From Xylogone sp. PMI_703 (lineage: Eukaryota; Ascomycota; Leotiomycetes), in NCBI GenBank assembly GCA_021399445.1, contig JAJTUQ010000002.1:3844001-3908000 (forward strand): a stretch of 64,000 nucleotides of DNA. Direction: 5' to 3'. Positions 32,342 to 44,966 of this stretch are shown one piece after another. Both the position numbers and the translations under genes were made by a program. Position 1 is the first letter of the stretch. Every line of letters starts with the position of its first letter. Under the pieces are notes generated by a model. It ran no database searches and was not told the DNA's origin. It worked only from the letters and a program-made list of their open reading frames with translations.

Positions 32342-34096
32342 ATGTTCTCTCAGGTGAGTGTGTATACTTTATGGTTACTTTTCTTCAATACCAGTTTGAG
32401 TTGTAGAACACAATTATTTTGCCGTCTCCTCAAATTTCTTACACCTACCTACAAGACGACTTCTTCAACACAACATTGTTGTGAGGTACCAGATTTCATA
32501 AGAGGTTCTATTGTAAATAAAATTTGGGCCAAAACATGATCAAAGTCGTCATATCGTTAGGCCAATTGAGTATCATGACTGTTGGCTAAGTCATAGCATT
32601 TAAATACGATGCAAAGAAGTACCCGTCACTTGAGAGACTAATTCTGGAACTCATTTGACAGAAAAAACCGTACACGGCAGTTACAGTTGCCATTGAAAAT
32701 CTCACAAGCGAACAGTACGAAGAAGATGATTTCAGCGGGATTCCAGACCTTGTAGAAGCAATCAAGCTGCAGGCCACTGGCCCAGCAGAAGCTGCTCGAG
32801 CAATTCGAAAGAAACTCAAGTACGGAAATGTCCATAGACAACTCCGAGCCCTGACCATTTTAGATGGCCTCATTCAAAATGCGGGATCACGCTTTCAGAG
32901 CACCTTTGCGGACGAGATGCTTCTTGAACGCCTGCGAGTCTGTGGGACCTCTGACCTTTCCGATCCACAAGTTCGAAACAAGTGCAAGGAGCTCTTTCGA
33001 TCTTGGGCAAACCAGTATAGCAAGACTCGGGGCCTTGAGAGAATTGCCGCATTATACAGGGTATAGTTACGTGATACCCATATCTACCGCCAGCTAATCG
33101 TAGTTAGGAACTTCCTCAAAGGAAGCAAGTAGTGACCCAGGCACAGTCCAAAGTTCTGCGAGAAACAGAACAGAATCCATTTGAGGGAGATGAAGAGGAA
33201 GAGGCACGATCCGTACCATCACCAGTGGCCTCACATTCTCGTCAGTCATCGCTCGCTGCAACACCAACACAACCATCTAGGAGTTCGACTTCCTCATCTT
33301 TCTTTTCAAGCTCAAAGCCCAAGAAAGACAAAAAGGGCGGCAAAGGGAAGTCGAAGCCATTCAACCTTGAAGAGGAGAAAGAAACCATGAAGAGCACAAT
33401 TGCAGAAGCATCCGTTGCTTCAACTAATCTTTTGAATGCATTGAGACTTATCAACCGAGAGAAAGAGCAGATATCAGAAAATGCGGCGGCTCTGCAGCAT
33501 TTCGATAACTGTAAACTACTGAGACGGAAAATCCTACGCTACGTGAGTAATCCGTCAGGCTCTTATCATAGTCTTTTCTAATATATGAACAGATCCAACA
33601 TGTGGAATCAGAGCAATGGCTTGGAGCACTGCTACATGCAAATGATGAGCTCGTTACGGCGTTGTTGACATTTGAACAGCTGGACAAGGCCATCGATGCT
33701 GATAGTGACTCCGACGATGAGTTGGCGGAACAACAGCATCTATACAGAAGTACCAGTTCCATTAGTCTCTGTATAACCAAGTGAAACTAATATTTTCCAG
33801 TAACGGCCGGAAAAGGAAAACTTTCACCTGATACTACACAAGCCCTAGCTGGGCTGCACATCAGCACCCCCGCATATAAACCTGAAGTCCCTCCACCTCA
33901 ACCACCTCGGCCTGCCCGAGCTCCAGTTGAGGATGACGAGGAAGATGATAATTTTGAGGAAGAGGACGAAAACGATCCATTCGCGGACCGTAATGCTGTT
34001 AGGACACCTATGGCTGAGAGGGGCGAACCAACATGGTAATCTTTTCCAACACTAGCCACTGAATTTGCTAATAAAGATTCTAGGAAAGTGGTGTAG
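32342..34096 (+). CDS. LSB5: LSB5-like VHS-GAT domain trafficking adaptor
   Basis: Exons 32342-32353, 32662-33060, 33108-33542, 33593-33749, 33801-34035 and 34084-34096, 416 residues. The N-terminal VHS domain runs from KKPYTAVTVAIENLTSEQYE to LERIAALYREL. An NPF motif follows at residues 160-162 (TEQNPFEGD), then a Ser-rich and Lys-rich linker. The GAT-like helical bundle (EEKETMKSTIAEASVASTNL to FEQLDKAIDADSDSD) and an acidic tail with a DPF motif (ENDPFADR) complete it. Yeast Lsb5 binds ubiquitin, Las17 and the Arf3 GTPase at endocytic sites; NPF motifs bind EH-domain proteins. The last intron is a choice: read-through stops at 34039 after TW, while splicing (GTAATC donor, GCTAAT branch) gives a TWKVV end, which I prefer. 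Intron 1 is 308 bp, long for this region. Confidence 0.9.
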
Positions 34097-35503
34097 TCAC
34101 TCTACCGAGGCTAAAATCTGTGGAAATGTTCTTCCTCCCTATCGTTAACCCTTTATCTCTGGTCAGTTTAGTTGCATTCGTTCTGGCGTGTGAAAACCAC
34201 AATAGTATTGAAGTGACACCTATTCAGCAGGCTTAACATTAATTGAATACATTCTTATTGCAACACCGTCTCTGTAATAGTTTGCGTTATAATGTCTCGG
34301 AACCAGTATCTTTAAATGGACGTGTCTTATAAAAATCTCGAAAGCTATCCTTTGCGTGTGAAATGTTCCCTATTCTAAGCATCTAAAGCTTGTCTCGATA
34401 CAGTGAATAAAGAATAATGACATCCAAATCTACTTTTGAGTCTCAAAATTCACATAGGGAATTTAGTCAAAGAGTTTTATGGGAAAATAAGAAAAATGAA
34501 GCGAATGACAAAGATATATGTTCTACATCACTACTAATCGTCCCAAGATTTGCTTCTCCATTGTAAGGTAGGGGAGGTACCGTGTTGTGTTCTTGGCAAG
34601 GGGAGAGGGCCTAGTTAGATCACCAATCAAAACAGGCAACAACAACCAACAATGGCAAGTACAAACCTCCTTTCGCCTTCATCTCGCTTCCTTTGAAATA
34701 TTAAATATAATTAGAGATCCAAAAAGAAGACAACTAAAGGACAAGTTAAAAATTACAAAAAAAAAAAAAGGTTCAGTAGTAGAAAACAGCAAAACCTCAG
34801 GTCAAACCCCGCTGCAGTCAGGGTAGAGACCTCTAGGGAAAACCAGACGAACTGAGTTTTTCGATCAGCAGGGTTACATATCTAGTCCAATGGCAGGTGA
34901 ATGGTATTGGGTGAACCACTTACCATTCGGCCAAGCTTCTGGATATGCGACTCTGGGATATCAGTACGTTGCTTAATCGAGGTTATATGTGATATGTTTT
35001 CGTTCGATGGAAGCTCGCTAAGGGGGGGTGAATGAAGATATATGGAGCGCTAGTGGCCTGGGCAGGCACACTGTTGGCTCCCTGTGGATTGTATGTATAT
35101 TTCATGTTTGTTATTCTTGTCTACTTTAAATGCTGGATCAAAAATACAATAAACAATAATAATCCTGTCCAGTATATGGCCATCCACTAAGATATACATC
35201 AAAAGTATAGGTGTGCATCACAAAAAGTCAGTTAAGAAACGCAGGAACATGCAAAGTGGCACAATCCACCATTTATTCTGGAAAACTTGGGAAATGAACT
35301 CTATATACACCGTTATACCCATCCCTCATAAAATGAATATCCCAGCCGTAACGACGTTATGCAGAAAACAAAAGTGAAAAAGTGGTTAGTCGGTGACTAA
35401 CAAAAGTAAAAAGCCTCCGGTCGATGCCGCCGCCCATAAAGAAAGATTGAAAAAACTTTATCCGCCCCGAAAATGCCTATATACCATTCTGTCCCTCGGT
35501 CAT
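34097..35503. other. Convergent intergenic region
   Basis: 1.4 kb between the 3' ends of LSB5 (+) and the LPMO-like gene (-). It is AT-rich, with an A-run near 34757-34769. The frame 34587-34826 is lysine-rich over that run and is not credible. No gene is supported. Confidence 0.5.
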
Positions 35504-36856
35504 CTATGCTAGATTAGTAACGAATACGCCACCAGGAAGAGCAGCAGTTGCGTCGGGAGCAGGAGTCGCTATAACGCTTGCTGACGAAGAAACAGCTACA
35601 GGCATGGACGAAGCAGCGGGACTGGATCCAGATCCAGCCGCAGAGCCAGATTCAGCTGGTGTGGTGGTGTTCAGGAAAGAACCGCACTGTCCAAAGCCAG
35701 CTTGGCATCCAGTTCCGCAGTAGTCAGCAGTGCTACCACACCAGCCCCACTGAGAACAGCAAGGTCCGTGAACTGAGCCTTCACAAGTGTGAGCACCGCT
35801 GCATTGGCCATCTTCAGTGGTGCTCAAGCCGGATGATGATGAGCTACCAGATGATGAGCTACCAGAGCTTGACGACGTACCGGTTGATCCAGCTCCAGTC
35901 GCGGGAGAGGCTGACGCTACAGCGGCGGATGATGTTGTCTTATAGACTGTAGCAAAGGTCGAGCTGCTCATAGTAACAGGAGGTGCAGCTGAAGTTGTGG
36001 CTGCCATAGATGTAGTAGCTGAGCTAGAAGCAGCACCAGCAGCACCAGCAGCAGATGTAGCAGGGGCAGCAGGCGAAGAAGCTGCAGAAGAGGCAGCACC
36101 ACCAGAAGAACCAGAAGAGCCAGAGCCAGAGCTAGGGGTATCCGCGCCGGCACCAATCCCTTTAACAGGTTGACAAGTACCAGTGAATGAATTGCTGTCA
36201 TCAGCTGCGGCCTTCTTTGTAGTCACATCTGGACCTGGATTTGGGTATTCGACCTCCTTTCCTTCAACTGTTGTGCAGCCGTTGCCGAGGTTTGCGACAA
36301 AGAGAGAGGGACGGTCTTTAAAGGAAGTTGATGGTGTGTCCCTCTTGGAAGATCCACCGCTGATGGTGACAGAGGCGCAATCCATGTAGATCTCACGGTT
36401 GCCAATCATGTTGTACCAGACCCAGGCGAACATGGCACTTCCGGTAGGCGCATCAGAGGGGACGTTGAAGTTGAATTGTTGACCGGCCTCGATGGGACAG
36501 CTTCCAATGTAGGAATGAATAACGGTGAATGATTTACCCTGGTCGTATGACAATGCGATCTGGCAAGATCCTCCTCCGTGTAAAGCTCCGCTTCCAGTTG
36601 AGAAGTTGTACTGAGAACCAGCCTCCCAAGTGACGACACTAGCACCTGCAGGGGTGCCCATGTCGACTTGGTAGCCTTTGCAGGGGAAGTTAGAGCCATC
36701 TGCATTCAGAGGGGATGTGATACTGTAATCGATCTTTGAGGGGTCAGAGTTGGGGTTGTAGGAAGCTCGGAATGGAAGAGGCCAGGTGATGGCAATGTGT
36801 GCCGAAGCGGTTGACACAAAGGTCAACAAGAGACTGGCTGCTGCGCAAAACTTCAT
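35504..36856 (-). CDS. Secreted LPMO-like protein with C-terminal CBM18 chitin-binding module
   Basis: Single exon, 450 residues from the ATG at 36856; an in-frame ATG 17 codons upstream would spoil the signal peptide. The signal peptide MKFCAAASLLLTFVSTASA ends just before His20, so the mature chain starts HIAITWPLPFRASYNP. An N-terminal His plus a beta-sandwich-like domain (residues 20-190; SNFPCKGYQVDMGTP, GSCQIALSYDQGKSFTVIHS, FAWVWYNMIGNREIYMDCAS) fits a copper-histidine-brace fold related to AA11-type lytic polysaccharide monooxygenases. A long Ser/Ala/Gly/Thr-rich linker, likely O-glycosylated, leads to a hevein-type CBM18 (about residues 350-391; HGPCCSQWGWCGSTADYCG). The chitin target is inferred from CBM18. 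Activity is unproven; related copper-binding proteins without oxidase activity exist. Confidence 0.85.
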   Translation of the reverse strand: MKFCAAASLLLTFVSTASAHIAITWPLPFRASYNPNSDPSKIDYSITSPLNADGSNFPCKGYQVDMGTPAGASVVTWEAGSQYNFSTGSGALHGGGSCQIALSYDQGKSFTVIHSYIGSCPIEAGQQFNFNVPSDAPTGSAMFAWVWYNMIGNREIYMDCASVTISGGSSKRDTPSTSFKDRPSLFVANLGNGCTTVEGKEVEYPNPGPDVTTKKAAADDSNSFTGTCQPVKGIGAGADTPSSGSGSSGSSGGAASSAASSPAAPATSAAGAAGAASSSATTSMAATTSAAPPVTMSSSTFATVYKTTSSAAVASASPATGAGSTGTSSSSGSSSSGSSSSSGLSTTEDGQCSGAHTCEGSVHGPCCSQWGWCGSTADYCGTGCQAGFGQCGSFLNTTTPAESGSAAGSGSSPAASSMPVAVSSSASVIATPAPDATAALPGGVFVTNLA

Positions 36857-39800
36857 TTTGATGTTTGATAATTCAGATCCGGCTGAATCGTGTTTCGTAA
36901 AATTCAAGATATGTTTCTCTCCAGGAGATGCTTGATAGTGATTTGAGGTATGTAAATGATTTGAGAGTCAACTAGGCTGTTGAGTCTGTAAAAGTGAGAT
37001 GTGGAATCGAGGGGAAAGTTCCCGCCAAGATATATAGACAAGAAAGTGAGTGATATGTGCCTCGAAAGCTCTAGACGTGGCTTGAATGAGGACAATGACG
37101 ACAAAGGCACGGTAGACAATGGTCCAAACACAATAAAGTCGTGCAAAAAGAGAGTTTCTTTGTTTGATGAAAACGAGCAATCAATGCTCTGATATACTTT
37201 GTGGCAAGTGCCAATAGAATACAATGAAGAAAAGTAGGAAAGAAGCTTGTGCTGCTGAAGAATGACTGAGGTCGGCCATCACACGGTCTTTAATAACTTT
37301 CAAAAGAGACCCCTTGTTCAAGGCTTCAGAACAAGCCTTTTCAGATCGGCACAGTCTGATCAATGCCTCCTCAGGGAAACGCAGCGATAGGCCCCCGCAG
37401 GTATGCAGCTGCAATGTGACGACCCAAATACAAAACAAAGGGGGCCGCGATACGGCCAAGCCCTCCACAATTCATTGAAGGAGAAAACCCGCGAGATACA
37501 CTACCGTGGCTAGGGACCAGCGATCGGGCACATACTTCCAGCCAGTCAGCCATTTTGAATATCACATCGAAAGTGATTTACACGCGTTAGCAACTGTGCT
37601 TTGCACATCACGGTGGATAGCTCGTGCATGGCGGAGGTTTGACGATGGGTTACGCTGGCGGATACAGAGGGGGTCGCTAAGCGACGAGAGAAACAGCCGC
37701 GACAACTCTCAGCCAATCAACGCACCTGAAACAAAGTTGTTTGAAGCGCCCGGGTCGCGCTTATAGGCAGACTCTACTTCAGCGCCTTTCGTGAAACAAA
37801 CTCGTTGCCAATGAGATCGTACGGTTACGAGTCCTTCCTTCAGCAACCATCACAGCTTGCCACCCGTTGACGAAGCTTGTCGGCGCTTTGATACTTCGAA
37901 AGTGGATGAACTGTTCAGGGGATCCGCCACTTTGCTCTCAGGTACGCTCGGGTACGCCAGGAACGCCCGTCCGCCAAGCAGACTCGAGGTCGAGGCCCTA
38001 CTTTTCAGCCATGGACACATAATGAGCGTACATGTCTGTCTGCTCTGATCTCCACTAAAGAGTTGATTTGGGATCATTTACTCCACGTCATTTTGTCATG
38101 TCAACATTTTTCTCGGTAGATGCAGCTTGGAGGTTGCCGTTGAGCCGACGCTTTGAAGCACACAAGATGCTCTTTGGGAAGATCATACCCGCACTTTCCT
38201 TCCAGATATGGTAAAAATGCCTCATGAAAGACTTGACAAAGGCTTTTGAAGGATTTCTAGTACGTAACGAGATGGTTACTACGAGAACTGCAGAGGATGA
38301 CACCTGTCCGAACACAATAGACTCAACACGAGAGCAATGATCATTTTCAGTTGGAGATGAACCGGCTCGAGTCAAGTATCAACTGATTCTGCTCTATGCC
38401 ATTGGCCAGCTCAGATACCCCTCAACTATCCTGTCCCATATTCTTCACAACATTCTCGTCCTTTGGTTTTACAAAGAAAACCACAACCGGGAGAATCAAA
38501 AGAGTGAATGGTTTAATCCAAGTGTTTTAGCAATAGTATTCGCATCACTCGAAAGAAGATACACCTGGTCTGCGGATAGGGCTGACCCAGACCCAAGCTT
38601 CTCGACGAGCAGAACCCAAAGCACAGAGGGTCTGAAAGGGCAAAACGGTAAACAAACAAAAACCTGGCAATGAAGCTGCAGGGTCAAACGGCAAAAGAAA
38701 CAATGCAATCGACTTGGAACAAAAGCAATATGATAGATAGGTAGCCGCAGAGAGGACCTTCCTCTGCTCGATTAGAGATGAAGAATTGTCAATGCAAGAT
38801 TACATTATTAGAGAGAAATGGCTGGGGTACTCGCATCTAATGTGAGGCATGCGGGTTACTCAGCAGGAAGGGCTGGACTTAAAAGACTCGTCCCCAGCGC
38901 TCAAGCAATTTCCCCTCCGGGAAGAGCACTGCAGCTACGCAGGGACCTTTGTACATGTACGAAGTACGAAATACTTCCGGAAGCCCATGCCATGGAGTAG
39001 AAGTGAGGACGGCCCGAAAGAGAATTTGGCGTATCTGAAAGCCCGAATAGGTCAATGGATCGGCCGGTCGACTTTTTTTGTCTGCGTGGAGGGCATGCCA
39101 CTTTGTTGCAACGGCCACCCCGCTGGAGCAGGATCTGGCATCATCCAGCCGCATCGTGGAGGGATGGGCGGAAGCAGGTCCTGAGCGAGTAAACAGGGAA
39201 AATGCAGTAAGAAAATAAAAATAAAAAGATTTTGGGAAATAATTACAGTACAATAAGAGCTGCAAGGGAATCACTTGAACAAGGCCAGCCGACATCCCCT
39301 CTGCGAAACCCGTTGACGTTGCGCCCGCGGGGAAGGAAGAGGGATGCGGCTCGGGATGACGTCTTGGATTGACGCGCCTGTTTGGATGACATCGCCGGGT
39401 TTTCGACCTTCAGGCTTCAGCCCGGCTGTCGAAGCATGGCAGCGCGATCTCGCATCTCTCGCATCTCGCATGACTTGAGCCGCGACGAAAGCGGAAAGTG
39501 CAGACGCTGGCCATGATGAAATGGAGCTGGTCAGAAGGAACAAGCGCTGCTGGATCGAGGAAGGGAGATGCAGCAGATGAAGCAGATGAGACGATGAGAC
39601 CCCAAGAAGACAGAAGGGAGGGGAGTTCGTTCAGGGGGGATCGCAAAGTGCCATCTATCGCGGTTAAGAAGGGCGCTGAGCATCTCATGGCAGTCCAGGG
39701 TATTATTATTATTATTTACTACAGTAATTATTTGTTACAGAGGTATCTCGCACGGTTGGTCTCATCATGATGTCATGCTAGCGGAAAGGGGGAAGAGTGG

Positions 39801-41000
39801 ACATTCCGCCGCGAGTCTAGAAGCATCGACACGCAACAACACCCATCAACATGAGAACAGCGCAAATGTCAATCAGGCAAGTAGACGACTTATCGGGTTA
39901 ATCAGATCTCGTGTCATTAATTTTTTATTCTATTTTTTATTCTTTTATTCAGGGAATTATTTTTTAATTTATTTTACATGTTTTCCTTTAGATGCTCTCT
40001 TTGTTATGGTTACACGTGTATCGTGACATTCCTGCACCAAATACTCGTCCAAGTCCATCCGTACCCAACTGTTAGGGTCCCATCCACAGACACCAGCCAC
40101 ACCAGCCACATCATTCTCTCTGCCTATTTCAAACCTCAGGCCACAAGAGTGACAGCCGCTCTCGCCACACGCAGCGGGATGAGTCAAGCAAACGCCAAGC
40201 TCCTGCCGTTGATATGAATAATTCCGCATCATGGTAACTCATCCAGCTCCTCTTCGTATTGCATCGGAAGAGTCATACGAGGACTTCTTTCCGAGAAGGC
40301 ACATATTGATTCTCGAGTAATCTAGTCTGTGCTGGTGGCCAGTTGGAGAAAGCACGGCATCGAATTATCTCTGTAGAGTAACGGTGCCCGCATCTTCTTT
40401 GACTCATACTCAATCACTGGGGCGAGTCTCCAGGAGCAGTGGCTCAAGCAGAAGAAATGTAGCACCACCAAACGGAAAGAGGAACCTCCACGGATGAGAA
40501 TTTCAAATCCTAGAAGCCTATTATAATCCATCAAAAAATCCCAATAAATTCATCACAAAACTTATCTGACAAATTTCTTTTTTTTTTCTCCTTCGCTCTC
40601 TTTTTTTTTACTCCTATCATCTCCAGATCTCGATACGAGGCCGTGCAACCCGCAACTCGCCATCTAGAACCTCCTACCCTATTCCATCTCTGTACAGCCG
40701 CAACACACAACATCCTCAACCTCGTTATCTTCCTTTGCTTCCGAGTCTCTAATTCCTCCAATCACCACTGCCGTCCCTCGAGCCGTCCTTGTGCCCAGCC
40801 GGTTACCGTCTCAACATCTCATTCTCAGTTCTCAGCACCAGCCGGAAAGTACAAGCTCAACAGATCATAACACTATCACAAGCCAGAGGCATGAGCGCAA
40901 ACAGCAGTATCACAACATCAACCCGACCAGGTCAGTCTCTCATTCCATACAATTGCATCTCAATCTCTTCCCGCTCCTCCTCCCCTCTTCGCCATCACCA
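36857..41000. other. 4.1-kb intergenic region between two divergent genes
   Basis: No gene is supported. Near its left end a TATATATC element on the minus strand (about 37030) sits some 170 bp upstream of the LPMO-like start and may be its TATA box. The right end has pyrimidine tracts (about 40575-40612) and a pyrimidine-rich leader before the zinc-finger gene. The many short frames here (for example 37506-37766 and 38879-39295) have no recognisable domains. An ATG at 40891 with a nearby GTCAGT could be an alternative first exon of the zinc-finger gene. Confidence 0.5.
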
Positions 41001-44000
41001 ATGGCAGCTTCAGATATCGCCATCACCAAATCTTCAACCCGTCCAGTGGCTCCGCGTATGCATCGCAAATCCATCCGGCAGGAGCTCACCTTACCTTAAC
41101 TTGCCTTGCCTTGCCTCACCTTTGCCTGGTGGGAAAGACGGTACTTGCTGATGTTGCGTTGCATGGCATAGACGACGGAGGGGGAGGTCATATGTTCGGT
41201 TGACTGATGCGTTGGCAGCTGCACACGAAGGCGACGAGCTCGCCTCACGCGCCGCAACGACGACAGCACCTCCACCTCCTGCGGTCGGCCCGCAGACGCA
41301 GGCGCAGAAGCAGAAGCAGAAGCAGCAGCAGCCCAAGGCGGGTAGGATATGTCGGTATTTTGGGAGCAGTGGTATGTTCATTTCATTTAATTGTTTGCTT
41401 TATTTTTTATTTTTTATCCTTTTATTATTTAAAATTCCTGATTCGAGGAGTCTATCCATCTCCTTGGGAAAGGAGGGCAGACTCAGGACTTGGAGAGACC
41501 AAGTATATTGGGCATTGTTATCCGGCTTACTGATTTCTCTCTGCCTTGCCTACATTCCCGGATTAGATGTGATTTTTTTTAAACGCTTATTTTTACCCAT
41601 CTCCATGTTTTATTTTCTCTCAATATTTCTCATTGGCAAAAGCTACCGAGAACGGTGGAGTCTCACTCATGCCTTCCGCGGGGCGATTGATTATATGCAG
41701 GTGTACGCCTGCGTGCCATGTTGCACAGCTTGGTTGGGAGTGGGGGTCGGTTGCCTCCTATCGTGGTGATGAGTCTGTTGACTCCCCTCCCTGTGCATCA
41801 TTTCAGCCTTGGGCAATAGATCCCGTCTGGTCCTGCTGTGGCTTTGTCATGAGATTCCTCTGTCCTCCTTGCATGCAATGTCAAATCAGCACTTCACGTG
41901 ATGCTCCTGTGTGGCAGAGCTGGGCGAGACCTCGTCCAGGGAGCAAGATACCAGAGCATGCCAGCTAACTTAACCAAACACGTTAGGCTACTGTCGAAAT
42001 GGCAATGATTGCCCCTTTGTGCATGACCCAACGAGGCTGCCTGGGTCGAAACTTGGAAAAGATGAGACCATAAGAGATACTCATGTCGACAGCGAGGCCT
42101 CGTCACAGCCTGTGCCAGATGAGAATGGCATGGTACAAGATCGCCGACAGGCCGTAAAAAGACCCTCGTCCACACGTGTCGTACCGAAGCCAGTCCCGAA
42201 AGCCCAGATCGACGACCCACGTGAGTTCCAGCTGGGTCAAATCAGGAGGCGTTATTCACCTAAGGAGACCACTCAGTCTGCAAATGAGCTATGGGGGATC
42301 GAAGAGGGCACAACCTTGCTCAAGTTCAACTTACCGCCTTCCGATCCTGATTTCCCGTTTGAGATCTCTATGTTGGAATGCCAGCTCTCCGTTCCACCAG
42401 GGTACCCAGAGTCTAGACCTACACTCAAGGTTGGCAACCGAGACATTCCCCGAGGATTTGCTGTTAATGTGGAAAGAGGATTCGATGACCTAGCACAGGA
42501 GAAGAGAGAGGCTTCCCTGCTGGAGCTGGTGAAGGCTCTGGACAGGAATTTGGAAACGTTTCTCTCAGCACAGAAGGCAGAGACTATAACTATAGTGCCA
42601 AATAAAGACACTCGACATCTTTCAGCTGCACCGGCTAGAGCCTTGAATGCTGTTACTGGGGCCTCTTCAGTTCAAGATGCCGTTGAGGCAACTGAGAAGG
42701 AGGCGAAGGTAGAAACGAAGCCAGAGGAATTCGTAGAAATCTTTACTGAGGCACAAGTAGCGGAAGCGTCGAAGAGGAGGGAGGCAGAGACCAGGCAGTT
42801 AGAGGCAAGGATGGGTCGACTGCCGTTCTACAAAAAGTCCAGTGACGGTGTTGCTTATACCCTGCCTATTACGCCAGCTCGGCCCCAGGATCTTCCCATT
42901 CCATTGAGAGCAGTCAAGTCGATCCAGCTTTTTGTACCCTTGCTCTATCCGTTACAGAATGTTCGCATCAAGCTCGAAGGCGTAGATCAAGACCAGGCAA
43001 GGATAGTTGAGAAGGCCTTCGAACAAAAGGCAAAGGAACAGCGGTATCTAACTCTCATGAACCACATCAATTTCCTCTCCTCAAAAATGCATGTCCTTGC
43101 AACAACGGTTTTAGAACCGGAAATCACGACCAACCTACCAGCCTCACTGGAACAACCTCAGGAAGGCGCCGAAGATACAGCTGTGTCGAAAGAGACAGCT
43201 GCCGAGAGCGAAGCAGATCCTGAAAAGCCCCATATTCACCATATTCCTCGTCCTCTGGAGTGGGTTCTTGTAAATACAGATGGTGAATCAAGTGCCGAAT
43301 CAGATGACTCCTACACTTACGACTCAGGAGACGAGTCTCCAGATGGAGGAGTCGAGGTTCCGCCAGATGACAAAGAGGCATCCTCCACGGCTCCAGCTCC
43401 TGCAAATCCCGAAAGGGGCACATCTCTCTCCTTTCCATTTATCGAATTATACGGAATTGAGCTACTCGAGATTGCAACCTTGAACCTTACAGTTAAGTGT
43501 GAAAGATGCAAAGAGGTTACCGAGATTAAGGGGCTGAAGGACGGAGTGGTCAAGAACGAGAGTTGTAGAAAGTGTGCTACTATGCTAAGTGCTGGCTTTA
43601 GGAGGGAATTTATTCATTCCAATGCAGTGAGAGCGGGGTTCTTGGATTTGGAGCAGTGCTTTGTCGTTGATATGCTACCAAGGTAAGTCTTGTGTTTTCT
43701 ATACTCCTTTACCCTTGAGCTTTGCCTTCCATGAAAAGACTACTGGAGAATGTTGATCTCGATGCTAACACTTGACAGCGCCTTCATACCCACCTGTTCT
43801 CGATGCTCTACTGCCTATCCTGCACCAGGAATTATTTCCGTTCGTGGAGAGACAACTAGTAATGTCTGCCGCGAGTGTCACCAACGCTTCACATTTAAGC
43901 TCCCAAACATCAAATTCCTCCGCATCACCTCGTCTCACCTCCCTCCATCAGCAGGTCCTCGCCGCAAGAAAATAACTCTTGGTCTAACTCCAGGCACAGA

Positions 44001-44334
44001 GCTACCCAAACGTGGCCGCTGCAGACACTACACCAAATCTTACCGTTGGTTCCGCTTTAGTTGTTGCAATAAGGTGTATACTTGTGACAAGTGTCACGAT
44101 GAAAGCGAGGAACATGTCCACGAGTGGGCGAATCGCATGATCTGCGGATGGTGTAGTCGGGAGCAGAATTATCGGCCGGAGGACTGTGGTATCTGTCACG
44201 GGGGGTTGATTGGGAAGAAGGGGACAGGAGGGTTTTGGGAGGGAGGAAAGGGGACGAGGGATAGGGTTAAGATGAGTAGGAAGGATCCGAGGAAGTACAA
44301 GTCTCATCTTGGGGATAAGACGAAGGCAGGGTGA
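41001..44334 (+). CDS. CCCH + CHY zinc-finger protein
   Basis: Four exons, 41001-41055, 41219-41371, 41987-43682 and 43779-44334, encode 819 residues. Exon 2 to exon 3 splicing creates a CCCH finger CRYFGSSGYCRNGNDCPFVH (Cys63, Cys72, Cys78, His82; C-x8-C-x5-C-x3-H), a class that often binds RNA. The centre (about 130-450) has a folded stretch (TTLLKFNLPPSDPDFPFEIS then LECQLSVPPGYPESRPTLKV) that looks RWD-like, plus coiled and acidic segments. The C-terminus has a cysteine-pair region (CERCKEVTEI, CRKCATML, CSRCSTAYPAPG, CRECHQRF) and then the CHY zinc finger from about 714 to 776 (CRHYTKSYRWFRFSCCNKVY, CDKCHDESEEHVHEWANRMI, CGWCSREQ). CHY domains occur in Hot13 and in E3 ligases, but no RING is present here. 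Intron 2 is 615 bp, unusually long. The first exon is chosen by phase; one beginning at 40891 also fits. Confidence 0.88.
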
Positions 44335-44928
44335 GTGATGATTCTCTGAGGCTCTGTAGATGTAGTATTTTTGTTAAAGAGGTACAGAGCATAGAGAGTA
44401 ATCCAAACACATCTCATCCAGTTGTCCATATAAAGGCTTTCTCGTGAACATGGCATATTAGGGAGCTGTTCCAATCCAACTAGGCCGGTTCTTCAATGTC
44501 AGGATGAAGCATCATCCAACCAATACTCCATTGATACAAAATACCAGAAACAAAAGGGATTGTTTATCAACATCAGCATAATGTACATCAACATCATGAA
44601 CCCAATGAAAACCATCCACATGGAGCCCAATGCCACCACCCAATCGAAAAATTCTCTCCCCTCTTCAAATAAATCCCCAAGAAAACAATTTCCCATTCGT
44701 CACTTTATTTTTTATTTCAAGATAATAAAGAGAAATATGCACTATTGGAGAAGAAAACCCTGTAAACATAAACATAAATATAAACAACCCAAAGATCAAG
44801 GCAAACCTTAGAAGAAAATCACAGGACGGGAAGAACCGGAAGGATTGATGCATCAGGCTCTCCCCGGTTGGTTAAGAAAAATGATCGGATGCTTTTCCTG
44901 ACGGATAGCAATCATAGGATACTGGGGA

Positions 44929-44966
44929 GTGGAGAGACGGGAGACGGGAGATGGGAGACGGGAGGA
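44929..44966 (+). repeat. Short GGAGACG-type minisatellite
   Basis: Four to five tandem, slightly variable GGAGACG/GGGAGAT units in a purine-rich stretch downstream of the zinc-finger gene. Confidence 0.7.

Noticed and set aside
39498..40232. Overlapping frames of 70-90 residues in the 37-41 kb gap
   Set aside because: Frames on both strands overlap, with no domain and no plausible splice partners.
40891..40930. Alternative first exon (MSANSSITTSTRP) for the zinc-finger gene
   Set aside because: It has a matching phase-1 donor (GTCAGT), but the ATG at 41001 is closer and has a better donor (GTATGC). Kept only as an alternative.
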